Of a stretch of DNA of 64,000 bases, positions 1-8,137 are shown in pieces. Every line of letters begins with the position of its first letter. Within the stretch, counting starts at the first letter, position 1. A program made the translations under genes and the position numbers. The stretch comes from Gordonia shandongensis DSM 45094 (GTDB lineage: Bacteria > Actinomycetota > Actinomycetes > Mycobacteriales > Mycobacteriaceae). The stretch spans positions 62,001-126,000 of the forward strand of contig NZ_AUHE01000012.1 in the NCBI RefSeq assembly GCF_000423025.1, written 5' to 3'. The notes beneath the pieces were generated by a model. The model made no database searches. It was not told where the DNA came from and saw nothing but the letters and a program-made list of their open reading frames with translations.

Positions 1-353
1 GCCGGCTCCCCGCTGATCACGATGTCGCCGCGGATCGTGGCCGGCGCACCGGTCACCGAGGCCTCCATGGTTCCGGTGATCGCGTCGCCGGCGAGGCGGA
101 AGACACTGGTGCGCGGGATCTGCAGATCACCCGGCCGGACGGCGGTGACCGCCGACGGCAGGTTCTCGGCGGCCACGCCCTGCACGGTGACGACCGTGAC
201 CTCACCGGCGTCGAGGGAGAACGACTCCAACGAGCCGTGGCCGGCGTTGGTCGCCTGCAGCAGATCCCGCCAGTACTGCTCGGTGCTGATGAGGTTCCAG
301 AGCGCCGCGGCGGAGAACGGGTAGCTGACCGAATGCTCGAAGGTGCTCGACAT
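1..353 (-). CDS. DUF2505 family protein (3' end outside window)
   Basis: Reading the minus strand from an ATG at 353 gives a protein beginning MSSTFEHSVSYPFSAAALW and staying open to the window edge, so about 117 N-terminal residues are present and the C-terminus is missing. The opening, with a hydrophobic ligand-pocket-like start and a W-x-L-I-S-T-E-Q-Y-W segment, resembles the SRPBCC-like DUF2505 proteins that lie next to murB in mycobacteria (Rv0481c position). It is divergent from murB with only 24 bases between the two start codons, so the promoters must overlap. No catalytic residues are recognisable; the function is unknown. Confidence 0.7.
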   Translation of the reverse strand, partial: MSSTFEHSVSYPFSAAALWNLISTEQYWRDLLQATNAGHGSLESFSLDAGEVTVVTVQGVAAENLPSAVTAVRPGDLQIPRTSVFRLAGDAITGTMEASVTGAPATIRGDIVISGEP

Positions 354-377
354 GGCAGTCAGGTTACCGTTACTGAC

Positions 378-1472
378 GTGACGGGCACACAGCACAGTTC
401 AGGAGCATCGGGTTCCGACCGCGGTTTGGCGCGGCTGACGACACTGCGTCTCGGCGGACCGGCGCGCGCGGTGGTCGAGTGCCGCACCACCGACGACCTC
501 CTCGGCGCCGTCGCCGACCTCGATGCACGCGGCGAACCGGTGCTGGTGATCGCCGGCGGATCCAACCTGGTGATCGGCGACGCCGGCTTCGACGGGACCG
601 CCGTGGTGATCGCGACGACCGGCGTCGAGTACGGCGAGCAGGACGGGCGCCCGTACGTCACGGCGCTCGCCGGGACCGACTGGGACGCACTCGTCGCCGA
701 GACCGTCGACGCCGGCTTCGGCGGCCTCGAATGCCTATCGGGGATCCCCGGCGCCGCAGGCACCACACCGGTGCAGAACGTGGGCGCCTACGGCGTCGAG
801 GTGGCCGACATGCTGCGGTCGGTGCGCCTCGTCGACCGCCACACCGGCGAGGTCTCGTGGGTGACGCCCGACTCCCTCGCCCTCGGCTACCGGACCAGCG
901 TCCTCAAGGGACACGACCGCCACCTGGTGGTCGCCGTGTCCTTCTGGCTCCGCCCCGACGGGACGTCGGCCCCGATCCGCTACCGCGAACTGGCTCGCGC
1001 ACTGCGCACCCACGAGGGCGGCACCGCGCGGGCCGACGAGGTCCGCGATCACGTGTTGGCGTTACGCGCGGGCAAGGGCATGGTGCTCGACGCCGCCGAT
1101 CACGACACGTGGAGCGCCGGATCGTTCTTCACCAACCCGATCATCGCGGAGGACGACGCCGACGCCGTCCTGGCCCGCATCGCCGACCGCGTCGGCGGCG
1201 ACGTGACGATCCCCCGCTACCCGGCGACCGGCGGCGTGAAGCTCTCCGCTGGATGGCTCATCGAGCGCGCGGGATTCACCCGGGGCTTCCCCGGCGACGA
1301 AGCTCCGGCGAGGCTGTCGACCAAACACACCCTCGCCCTCACGAACCGGGGGACGGCGACCACGGCCGATCTGCTCGCTCTCGCGGGACGGGTCCGCGAC
1401 GGGGTACGGGACGCATTCGGCGTGCACCTGGTGCCCGAACCCGTCCTCGTCAACTGCCGGTTGCCTCGCTGA
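378..1472 (+). CDS. murB: UDP-N-acetylenolpyruvoylglucosamine reductase
   Basis: MurB is the FAD- and NADPH-dependent cytosolic enzyme that reduces UDP-GlcNAc-enolpyruvate to UDP-MurNAc, the second committed step of peptidoglycan synthesis. With the GTG start at 378 the protein has 364 residues, the usual length for actinobacterial MurB. Visible motifs: TTLRLGGPA near the N-terminus, the FAD-binding GGSNL (about residues 60-64), the glycine-rich GIPGAAGTTPVQNVGAYG (122-139), YRTS (171), the catalytic serine in AGSFFTNP (about 249) and the catalytic glutamate in VPEPVLVN (about 354). An upstream in-frame ATG at 237 is rejected because it would overlap the divergent DUF2505 gene and add a non-conserved extension. 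The 3' end overlaps the convergent hydrolase gene by 23 bases. Confidence 0.95.
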   Translation: MTGTQHSSGASGSDRGLARLTTLRLGGPARAVVECRTTDDLLGAVADLDARGEPVLVIAGGSNLVIGDAGFDGTAVVIATTGVEYGEQDGRPYVTALAGTDWDALVAETVDAGFGGLECLSGIPGAAGTTPVQNVGAYGVEVADMLRSVRLVDRHTGEVSWVTPDSLALGYRTSVLKGHDRHLVVAVSFWLRPDGTSAPIRYRELARALRTHEGGTARADEVRDHVLALRAGKGMVLDAADHDTWSAGSFFTNPIIAEDDADAVLARIADRVGGDVTIPRYPATGGVKLSAGWLIERAGFTRGFPGDEAPARLSTKHTLALTNRGTATTADLLALAGRVRDGVRDAFGVHLVPEPVLVNCRLPR

Positions 1473-2544
1473 CGTCGGCGAGGACCTCGTCGAGCAGGGC
1501 GTTGAGTTCGGCTCCCCGCTCGAACGGCACCATGTGCCCGGCGCCCTCGTACCGCGTGTACGAGTGCAGGAAGCCGCGACTGCTCAGCGCACGCGCCATC
1601 TCGTCGGCGTGATCGGGCGCCGTCAGCAGATCCGCCGTCCCGACGACGACCGCGGTGGGGACGGTCACCTTGTCGAGCCCGGACAGCACGTCGAGGTGGT
1701 ACATCGCCGCACCCCAGGCCGCGCGGGCCTTCGGCGAGCACGCCGAGATCATCTCGTCGCAGAAGTCGACGTGCGCCTTGCGCGCCACGGGACCGACGGC
1801 GACGTAGTGCGACAGCCGCGAGGTCAGCTCATTGCTCGGCAACGGCGTGGGCGCCGAGGTGAAGAGCCGGGCGACGAGCGGTTTGACCGGTTCGGTGATC
1901 GCCGGCAGCGACGACGGGGTCAGCTGCTGACGCTGGATCACGTCCCGCGCCGCCGTCGAGACGAGCACGATCCCGGACACTCGGTCCTCCATGCCCGCGC
2001 CGTACTGCTGCGCCCACGACATGATCGTCATGCCGCCCATGCTGTGGCCCACCAGGACCGCACGTTTACCCTCGGGCACCATCGCCTCGAGCACCGCCTG
2101 CAGATCCTGTCCCAGCATCTCGACCGTCGGCCTGGTGCGACCGAGCTCCGACAGACCGTGGCCGCGATGGTCGTAGGCCACCACGGGTCGACGACCCGCC
2201 CAGTGGTTGAGCTGGGCGTTCCAGAACGACGTGTTGCAGGTCCACCCGTGGATGAGGACGACGACCTCGTCGGAGTCGTCGAGGTCGCCGGAGGCCGTCA
2301 CGTGCAGCAGCGTCCCGTCGGGCGTGCCGACCACCGAGGACCGCATCGTGTGCGAGGGCGGGGCGAGCAGCGGGTCGGGGCCGTCGTCGATCGGCTCCGG
2401 GAACTTCAGCGCGGCGCGGAGCAGCCCGCCGCCGATCAAGGCGAGTTCGGCGCCGACGACGCCGGCGACGCCCAGCGCGCCGACCGTCGTCCACCGTGCG
2501 AGGCGCTTCCACGTGCGGTGATCCCGCTGGGTGCTTCCGGTCAT
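1450..2544 (-). CDS. alpha/beta hydrolase
   Basis: A 364-residue alpha/beta-hydrolase-fold enzyme of unknown substrate. An N-terminal hydrophobic segment (about residues 19-45) suggests a membrane anchor or signal peptide, so the catalytic domain may be outside the membrane. The oxyanion HGW lies at 99-101, the nucleophile elbow GHSMGG has Ser168, and the likely acid and histidine are Asp305 (GTAD) and His337 (GAGHMV). The start ATG overlaps the stop of the upstream MerR gene by four bases (ATGA), so the two are translationally coupled. The family includes esterases, haloperoxidase-like enzymes and lipases; nothing in the sequence decides between them. Confidence 0.85.
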   Translation of the reverse strand: MTGSTQRDHRTWKRLARWTTVGALGVAGVVGAELALIGGGLLRAALKFPEPIDDGPDPLLAPPSHTMRSSVVGTPDGTLLHVTASGDLDDSDEVVVLIHGWTCNTSFWNAQLNHWAGRRPVVAYDHRGHGLSELGRTRPTVEMLGQDLQAVLEAMVPEGKRAVLVGHSMGGMTIMSWAQQYGAGMEDRVSGIVLVSTAARDVIQRQQLTPSSLPAITEPVKPLVARLFTSAPTPLPSNELTSRLSHYVAVGPVARKAHVDFCDEMISACSPKARAAWGAAMYHLDVLSGLDKVTVPTAVVVGTADLLTAPDHADEMARALSSRGFLHSYTRYEGAGHMVPFERGAELNALLDEVLADVSEATGS

Positions 2545-3359
2545 TCATCGGCCTCTCGTGTCGGATCGCCACCGGCGGGCTCGTCGTCCCCGGCGGTCGG
2601 ATGTGCAGGGTCGGTCGGATGTGCAGGGTCGGTCGGATGTGCGGCGTCGTCGAAGTAGGCGCTCGCATCGCCGATGGCCCGGGAGATCTCGGCGTCGAGG
2701 GCGCTGCTGAACGTGGTCTCGACGATCTCGTGCGCCATCGGCCGGACCGTCTGGATCAGCTCGGCGATCTTCGCGAGCTTCGCCTCCCCCAGATTGGGCA
2801 GGTTCTCATCGAAATAGGCGTCCGTGATGATCGAGACGAAGCTGCGGGCGACGTCGGCGAGGTCGGACTCGACGCGGACCCAGCGGTCGAGGAGGACGTC
2901 GATGTCGATGCCGCCCTTCACGAGGGCCTCCGCCCCCTCGAGCACCTCCGGGTTCCGGATCGCGTAGTGCGTCCCGTCCTTGGTGAGCAGACCCAGCTTC
3001 TGGCTGAGCGTGATCGACCGCTCACTCGCCCCGAGCGTCTTCTTGAGCTCCGTGAACGTGATGGTCGCCGCCCGCTTGAAGGTCCGAAAACGGCTCCCCT
3101 TCGGGGCCCCCCGAAGGACGTGCTCCACCTTCATGCCGTAATGCGCGGCCTGCAGGAGCTCGCTGATCGTCGCGAAGGTGTACCCGCGTTCGAGCATCCG
3201 GGAGATCAGGTTGAGCCGGACGAGGTGCTCCTCGGAGTACCAGCCGGTGCGCCCGCGGATCGTCGGCGGCGGCAGCAGTCCGCGATCCTGGTAGACGCGG
3301 ATGTTGCGGACACTGACTCCGGAGACCTGCGCGAGGTCGTTGATGCGATATTCGCTCAC
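2541..3359 (-). CDS. MerR family transcriptional regulator
   Basis: A 272-residue regulator with an N-terminal MerR winged-helix domain (residues 1-75: YRINDLAQVSGVSVRNIRVYQ followed by the RGLL wing and a WYSEEHLVRL helix) and a long alpha-helical C-terminal effector half without an obvious metal-binding cysteine pair. I chose the GTG at 3359 because the MerR fold begins immediately there; the same frame is open further upstream but that stretch is antisense to a neighbouring membrane-protein gene. The C-terminal tail carries an AHPTDP repeat encoded by an 18-bp tandem duplication. It is coupled to the downstream hydrolase by an ATGA overlap, so the hydrolase is the probable target. Confidence 0.85.
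   Translation of the reverse strand: MSEYRINDLAQVSGVSVRNIRVYQDRGLLPPPTIRGRTGWYSEEHLVRLNLISRMLERGYTFATISELLQAAHYGMKVEHVLRGAPKGSRFRTFKRAATITFTELKKTLGASERSITLSQKLGLLTKDGTHYAIRNPEVLEGAEALVKGGIDIDVLLDRWVRVESDLADVARSFVSIITDAYFDENLPNLGEAKLAKIAELIQTVRPMAHEIVETTFSSALDAEISRAIGDASAYFDDAAHPTDPAHPTDPAHPTAGDDEPAGGDPTREADE
2595..2642. repeat. 18-bp tandem repeat, 2.7 copies
   Basis: The unit GGTCGGATGTGCAGGGTC occurs at 2595-2612 and 2613-2630, with a partial third copy to 2642, all perfect. It encodes the AHPTDP repeats near the C-terminus of the MerR regulator. Being a multiple of three, it keeps the frame. Confidence 0.95.
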
Positions 3360-3376
3360 AGGATCGCGTCCCCCGC

Positions 3377-3703
3377 CTACCGGGTCTTCCGGAACCAGGA
3401 GCGGCCGAGGATCTCGTCGACCCGTCTCCGCACGTCGACCACGTAGACGAGCATGGCCACGACACCGATCAGGAACAGGAACCAGACGCTGAGGGCCGCG
3501 GCACCGAACAGCCAGATGAGCAGCGTCGAACCGCCCAGGAGCGCCACCCAGAACGTCTTGGACTGCGCGTCGACCGCCGTGAACGCGTCCGGCCGGGTGA
3601 CGGCAGCGTGGACGAAGGCGACGAGCGAGGTCACCCCGCACGCATAGGTGATCACCAGCAGGATGGTCTGCTGCACGGTCAAGACGATGGTCTGTACGGT
3701 CAC
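3377..3703 (-). CDS. DUF2516 family membrane protein
   Basis: A 108-residue membrane protein with three hydrophobic segments (about residues 7-30, 47-63 and 66-90) and a basic C-terminal end. It matches the small DUF2516 proteins found beside hbhA in mycobacteria (Rv0476); the function is unknown. It lies 9 bases downstream of the XRE regulator gene on the same strand and just upstream of the MerR gene, so it is probably transcribed with the XRE regulator. Confidence 0.75.
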   Translation of the reverse strand: MTVQTIVLTVQQTILLVITYACGVTSLVAFVHAAVTRPDAFTAVDAQSKTFWVALLGGSTLLIWLFGAAALSVWFLFLIGVVAMLVYVVDVRRRVDEILGRSWFRKTR

Positions 3704-3712
3704 GGGTTCACC

Positions 3713-4168
3713 TTAGTCGCGCGGTACGGGCGCGCCGCCGCCCCCGACGGCGCCGGTCGACGCATCGCTCTCGGATGACGCGTTCTCTCGACGGAACGAG
3801 TCGTAGATCTCCAGCAGCATCTGCTTCTGCCGTTCGCTGATCTCCTCGTCGGCCAGGAGCGCGTCACGCACCGGACTCGCGGGACGCGCCTCGAGGATCC
3901 CCGCCCGCACGTACAGCACCTCCGCCGACACCCGCAGGCCCTTCGCGATCTGCGAGAGCACATCGGCCGACGGTTTCCGCAGGCCGCGCTCGATCTGCGA
4001 GAGGTACGGGTTGCTCACGCCCGCACGTTCGGCGAGCTGCCGCAGCGACACCTTGGCCGCCATCCGCTGGGAACGGATGAACTCACCGATGTCCTGCGCC
4101 GCGTTGGCCATCGCCTCGACGGTCCCGCTGTCCTGCTGGCCGTCGCGATCATGTTCGTCAGATGTCAC
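3713..4168 (-). CDS. XRE family transcriptional regulator (Rv0474-like)
   Basis: A 151-residue DNA-binding protein. After a short acidic N-terminal tail, residues about 28-90 form a Cro/CI-type helix-turn-helix (FIRSQRMAAKVSLRQLAERA, then the recognition-helix region GVSNPYLSQIERGLRKPS). The rest is a short helical tail ending in a glycine-rich stretch. In M. tuberculosis the orthologous regulator (Rv0474) lies directly next to hbhA; here hbhA is about 4 kb away. A 19-bp motif 40 bases upstream of this start codon recurs upstream of hbhA, suggesting autoregulation and control of hbhA. Confidence 0.85.
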   Translation of the reverse strand: MTSDEHDRDGQQDSGTVEAMANAAQDIGEFIRSQRMAAKVSLRQLAERAGVSNPYLSQIERGLRKPSADVLSQIAKGLRVSAEVLYVRAGILEARPASPVRDALLADEEISERQKQMLLEIYDSFRRENASSESDASTGAVGGGGAPVPRD

Positions 4169-4207
4169 TGATCTCTGCCCTCCCGCGGCCCAGTATTCGA
4201 CACCCGC

Positions 4208-4226
4208 GCTAACAGGTGCAAGCGCT
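4208..4226. promoter_or_regulatory. putative XRE operator upstream of the XRE gene
   Basis: GCTAACAGGTGCAAGCGCT is found here, 40 bases upstream of the XRE regulator start. It matches GCTAACAAATGCTAGCGCT upstream of hbhA (8909-8927) at 16 of 19 positions in the same orientation relative to the gene, and both are soon followed by GCAG. The outer GCTA and (A/T)AGC are inverted repeats, as expected for a dimeric regulator. The identity of the binding protein is inference. Confidence 0.5.
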
Positions 4227-4253
4227 GCAGGTCGGACGGCCGGTTCCGGAAGG

Positions 4254-5540
4254 TCATCCGAAGAGAAGTTCCGAGACCGTGTAGATCGTCAGCCCCGCCA
4301 ACGAGCCGACCACGGTGCCGTTGATCCGAATGAACTGCAGGTCGCGGCCCACCTGGAGTTCGATCTTCCGGCTGGTCTCCTCCGCGTCCCATCCGCGCAC
4401 GGTCTCGGTGATGACCGACAGGATCTCGGCCGAGTAGTTGTCGGCGACGTGACGGGCCGCACGCACCGTCCAACCGTTCATCTTCGACTGCAACGACTGA
4501 TCGTCGCGGATCCGCTCGGCGAGCTGCACGACGGCGTCGGCCAATGATGTGCGGAGGGTCGAGGACGGGTCCTCGAGCATCTGCTCGATCACGGCCCGGC
4601 CCGCCTGCCAGGCGGTCGATGCGGCGCCGGCGACCTCGTCGCGCCCGAGGAAGTCGTCCTTGAGGTTCTCGACCTTCGCGATCGTCGCGTCGTCGTGCTG
4701 CAGTTCCCACGCGAAGTCGGCGATCACGTCGTGCAGGGCGCGCCGCAGATCGTGCTGCGGATCCTCGCGGACCTTGTACGTGAACTCGGTGAGTTCCCGG
4801 TAGATCTTGTCGCCGACCAGGTGGTTGACGAACTTCGGGGTCCACGCCGGCCCGTCACGATCGACCACGCGGTCGACCAGCGGCTGGCTCTCGAGCGCCC
4901 ATTCGTGCGCCCGCTCGCACAGCACCTGGATCACCGGTTCGAGTCGGTCCTCGTCGACGAGCTGCTCGAGGATCCGCCCCATCGGTGGCCCCCACACGGG
5001 TTCGGCGGCCCACCGCATGACGGCCTGGATGAACTTCTCGACGTCCTCGTCGCGCAGCATCTCGGCCCAGAGGGTGAACGCCCGCGACACCTCGTCGTTG
5101 ACGCGCGAGGCGTTGGCGGGATCGGCGAGCCACGTCGAGACGCGCCGCGGCAGCGCCAGCGACCCCACGCGCTCCTCGACGACCACCGGGGTCATGAAGT
5201 TCTCCTGGACGAAGCCGCCGAGCTGATCGCCAATCTGGTCCTTCTTGCGCGGGATCAACGCGGTGTGCGGGATCGGGAGCCCGAGCGGCTGCCGGAAGAG
5301 CGCGGTCACCGCGAACCAGTCCGCGAGAGCACCGACCATCCCGGCCTCCGCCGCCGCGCGGACGTAACCGACCCAGGCCGCCACCTGCGCGCCGTCGCGG
5401 TTCTCCATCCACCGCATCGTGAAGTAGACCAGTGCCGCGGCGACCAGCAGCCCGGTCGCCACCGCCTTCATCCGCCGCAGGTCGCGGGCCCGACGCGCAT
5501 CGGTGATCGGCGCCGGGGAATCCACTGAGGTTGACGACAC
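4254..5540 (-). CDS. DUF445 family membrane protein
   Basis: A 428-residue protein of the YjiN/DUF445 family, corresponding to the Rv0473 position in M. tuberculosis. An N-terminal transmembrane helix (about residues 28-45) and a C-terminal one (about 405-425) flank a long charged, mostly helical region that begins with the conserved GMVGALADWFAVTALFRQP segment and ends with a QFIRINGTVVGSLAGL motif. Function unknown; the family is thought to be a membrane scaffold or lipid-associated protein. It is divergent from the TetR gene with about 40 bases between starts. Confidence 0.8.
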   Translation of the reverse strand: MSSTSVDSPAPITDARRARDLRRMKAVATGLLVAAALVYFTMRWMENRDGAQVAAWVGYVRAAAEAGMVGALADWFAVTALFRQPLGLPIPHTALIPRKKDQIGDQLGGFVQENFMTPVVVEERVGSLALPRRVSTWLADPANASRVNDEVSRAFTLWAEMLRDEDVEKFIQAVMRWAAEPVWGPPMGRILEQLVDEDRLEPVIQVLCERAHEWALESQPLVDRVVDRDGPAWTPKFVNHLVGDKIYRELTEFTYKVREDPQHDLRRALHDVIADFAWELQHDDATIAKVENLKDDFLGRDEVAGAASTAWQAGRAVIEQMLEDPSSTLRTSLADAVVQLAERIRDDQSLQSKMNGWTVRAARHVADNYSAEILSVITETVRGWDAEETSRKIELQVGRDLQFIRINGTVVGSLAGLTIYTVSELLFG

Positions 5541-5580
5541 CCGTCCAGTCTTCCCGAAGAGCTACTAGTGTTTCCAGGTG

Positions 5581-6354
5581 ATGCCGAACCCACCGAAACC
5601 GCCGAGCGCCACGCGCGCCGCCGTCAACGCCGCCGCGACGCTCACCCGCGAGCTGGAGCAGCGGGTCCTGACACCCGCCGTGGAGGCCGTGGCCTCCGAC
5701 GGCCGCAAACAGCGCTGGGAGAAGCACAAGCAGGCCCGCCGCGAAGAACTGACGAGCGGCACCGTCGACGCCGTGCGCGCACTCGGCGCCGACGCCGGCA
5801 TGGACGACATCGCCGGCCACATCGGCGTCTCGAAGACGGTCCTCTACCGCTACTTCACCGACAAGAACGATCTCGCGGCGGCCGTCACGTTCTGGTACGT
5901 GGAGTCGACCGTGATGCCGCGCCTCACCGAGGCCCTGACCGCCGAGATGGACGATTTCGAGCTGGTTCGCACGGTGATCGGCGTGTACGTGCGGACGGTG
6001 TCCTCCGACCCCAACGTGTACCGCTTCACGATGGCGCGTCCCGGCGCGAGCCTGCCGGTGACCGCGGACGCCGAGAAGCTGTTCGGCGCCGCGCTCGAAT
6101 CGACGTTGCGCGAACGCCTGGCGGCGCGCGGCACCTCCCCCGACGGTGCGCGGACGTGGTCGCTGGCGATGATCGGGGCGATCACGCGGGCGGTCGACGA
6201 CTGGATCACCCATCCGGTGCGGCCCGCCGACGACATGGCCGAGGAGCTGACCATGCTCGTGTGGGGCGGCGTCGTCGGCGTCGTCCGCGCCGACGGCGAC
6301 CCGGCGACGTTCGTCGCCGATCCGCCCCGGATCCCACCGGTCGAGTCGCCGTGA
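5581..6354 (+). CDS. TetR family transcriptional regulator
   Basis: A 257-residue regulator at the Rv0472c position. The helix-turn-helix lies at about residues 62-98 (AGMDDIAGHIGVSKTVLYRY then FTDKNDLAAAV), preceded by an unusually long 45-residue N-terminal extension. The C-terminal domain resembles the TetR_C domains of lipid- or fatty-acid-related regulators. GTG at 5578 immediately precedes the ATG at 5581; either can be the start. The stop overlaps the start of the SDR gene (GTGA), so regulator and dehydrogenase form one operon, divergent from DUF445. Confidence 0.85.
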   Translation: MPNPPKPPSATRAAVNAAATLTRELEQRVLTPAVEAVASDGRKQRWEKHKQARREELTSGTVDAVRALGADAGMDDIAGHIGVSKTVLYRYFTDKNDLAAAVTFWYVESTVMPRLTEALTAEMDDFELVRTVIGVYVRTVSSDPNVYRFTMARPGASLPVTADAEKLFGAALESTLRERLAARGTSPDGARTWSLAMIGAITRAVDDWITHPVRPADDMAEELTMLVWGGVVGVVRADGDPATFVADPPRIPPVESP

Positions 6355-7157
6355 CCGCGGCGGACCCGGCCCGCCGGGTGGCTCTGGTGACCGGCGGCAG
6401 CCGCGGCGTCGGTCACGGTGTGGCGGCCGCCCTGCGCGACGCCGGATGGCTCGTGTACGTCACGTCGCGGCGCGGCACCGGACCCGACGGGACGGTCGCG
6501 GTCGCGTGCGATCACACCGACGACGACGCGATCGCCGCGGTGCTGACCCGGATCCACGAGGAGACCGGTCGGCTCGATCTGCTGGTCAACAACGTCTGGG
6601 CGGCGCCCAGGGGCTTCGCCGGCTTCACCGAGAAGTTCTACGAACGGCCGGTCTCCGATTGGGACACGCTCATCACCGTCGGGCTCCGCGCCCACTACGT
6701 CGCCTCGACGCTCGCCGCGCGGATCATGGTGCCGCAGGGCTCTGGACTGATCACCTCGATCTCGTCGTTCGGGTCGCGGGGCCCGCTGCACTCGGTGCTC
6801 TACGGGATGAGCAAGACCGCGATCGACAAGATGATGTACGACATGGCGGCCGAACTCCGCGGCACCGGCGTCGCGGCGGTGTCGCTGTGGCTCGGCCTGA
6901 TCCGCACCGAGCGCCTGTTGGCGAGCGGGCTGACCGAGTTCGCGGGCTTTCCGCTCGATGTGGCCGAGGACCCCGAATACGTCGGACGGGTCATCGACGC
7001 CCTCGCTCGCGACGAGGCGCTCGCCGCGTACAGCGGGCACACGCTCGTGACCGCCGAGGCCGGCGCCCGATACGGGCTGGTCAACAATGACGGTGCGACC
7101 GCACCGATCTCGCACCGCGACGCGTTCGGCGGCGGCCCGCTCTTCCCCCCGCACTGA
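6351..7157 (+). CDS. short-chain dehydrogenase/reductase
   Basis: A 268-residue classical SDR using NAD(P)H. The cofactor motif TGGSRGVG lies at about residues 15-22, the structural NN motif appears as LLVNNVW, the catalytic serine region is ISSFGSRG, and the active site is YGMSKTAIDK with Tyr and Lys four apart. The NNVW and the long GFAGFTEKFYERP insertion resemble the DHRS1-like subgroup, whose substrates are poorly known. The GTG start at 6351 overlaps the TetR stop codon by four bases, making the SDR the likely target of that regulator. Confidence 0.85.
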   Translation: MTAADPARRVALVTGGSRGVGHGVAAALRDAGWLVYVTSRRGTGPDGTVAVACDHTDDDAIAAVLTRIHEETGRLDLLVNNVWAAPRGFAGFTEKFYERPVSDWDTLITVGLRAHYVASTLAARIMVPQGSGLITSISSFGSRGPLHSVLYGMSKTAIDKMMYDMAAELRGTGVAAVSLWLGLIRTERLLASGLTEFAGFPLDVAEDPEYVGRVIDALARDEALAAYSGHTLVTAEAGARYGLVNNDGATAPISHRDAFGGGPLFPPH

Positions 7158-7209
7158 GGCCTCTCCCCCTGAGCAGGCACCCCAGAGCAGGAACACCGAA
7201 GGAGAATCG

Positions 7210-8073
7210 ATGGGCACGTCGCCCGAGAAGCTGTGGACACATCCGCCCGCCGAGCGGCTGCGCGCCCGTGACGCGGGGCCCGTCGCCCGGGTCGACGCCT
7301 CCGCGACTCCCGGATTCACGGGACGCAAGTCCGACGGCAAGGCACTCCTCTCCCGCTACGGCGATGAGCTGTCGCGCCTGCAGGAGATGCTGTACGCCCG
7401 GGGCCGGTCGGGCGACCGGCGATCGGTCCTGCTCGTGCTGCAGGGGATGGACACCGCGGGCAAGGGCGGCATCGTCCGGCACGTCGGCGGTCTCATGGAT
7501 CCGCAGGGCGTCGCCGTCACCGGCTTCGGCCGTCCCACCGAGGAGGAGTTGGACCACGACTTCCTGTGGCGGATCCGGCGGGCCCTGCCCGCGGCCGGCC
7601 GCATCGGGATGTTCGACCGGTCCCACTATGAGGACGTTCTGCCGGTCCGAGTGCACGAGTTGGTGCCGGAGTCGGTGTGGCGGGCGCGGTACGCGCAGAT
7701 CACCGATTTCGAGTCGGAGCTGGTCGCCGAGGGCACCACGATCGTCAAGGTGATGTTGGCGGTGTCGAGATCCGAGCAGCGCGATCGGCTCGCCGCTCGT
7801 CTCGAGCGGCCCGACAAGCACTGGAAGTTCGACCCGAGCGACGTCGACGAGCGCGCGTACTGGGACTCCTACATGGAGGCCTACCAGGAGGTCTTCGACC
7901 GCACCGACACCGATGCGGCGCCGTGGTTCGTGGTGCCGGCCGACCGCAAGTGGTTCGCCCGGTTGGCGGTGGCGCGTCTGCTCCTCGACACCCTCGAGGC
8001 GCTGGACCTCACCTGGCCGAAGGCCTCGTTCGACGTCGACGAGCAGCGGCGCCGGGTCGCCGAGATGCCCTGA
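7210..8073 (+). CDS. polyphosphate kinase 2 family protein
   Basis: A 287-residue PPK2-family enzyme, which transfers phosphate between polyphosphate and nucleotides. The Walker A loop GMDTAGKGG lies at residues 79-87 and the Walker B/lid start FDRSHYEDVL at 135-144, followed by the R-rich lid region. The ATG at 7210 has a good ribosome-binding site (AAGGAGA, 6 bases upstream). The RSHYED form and short N-terminus resemble PPK2 class III, which can phosphorylate AMP and ADP, but class cannot be settled by eye. A second, different PPK2 gene is at 28732-29685. A strong hairpin follows, shared with convergent hbhA. Confidence 0.9.
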   Translation: MGTSPEKLWTHPPAERLRARDAGPVARVDASATPGFTGRKSDGKALLSRYGDELSRLQEMLYARGRSGDRRSVLLVLQGMDTAGKGGIVRHVGGLMDPQGVAVTGFGRPTEEELDHDFLWRIRRALPAAGRIGMFDRSHYEDVLPVRVHELVPESVWRARYAQITDFESELVAEGTTIVKVMLAVSRSEQRDRLAARLERPDKHWKFDPSDVDERAYWDSYMEAYQEVFDRTDTDAAPWFVVPADRKWFARLAVARLLLDTLEALDLTWPKASFDVDEQRRRVAEMP

Positions 8074-8085
8074 TGAGCCAGATGC

Positions 8086-8122
8086 CACTCGGCCCGGCAC
8101 GCGATGCGTGCCGGGCCGAGTG
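8086..8122. terminator. bidirectional terminator between ppk2 and hbhA
   Basis: A perfect 17-bp inverted repeat (8086-8102 and 8106-8122; left arm CACTCGGCCCGGCACGC) with a 3-base GAT loop sits between two convergent genes. It lacks a T run but is very stable, as is usual for high-GC actinobacterial terminators. Confidence 0.85.
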
Positions 8123-8137
8123 CGCGTCGGGCGTCGG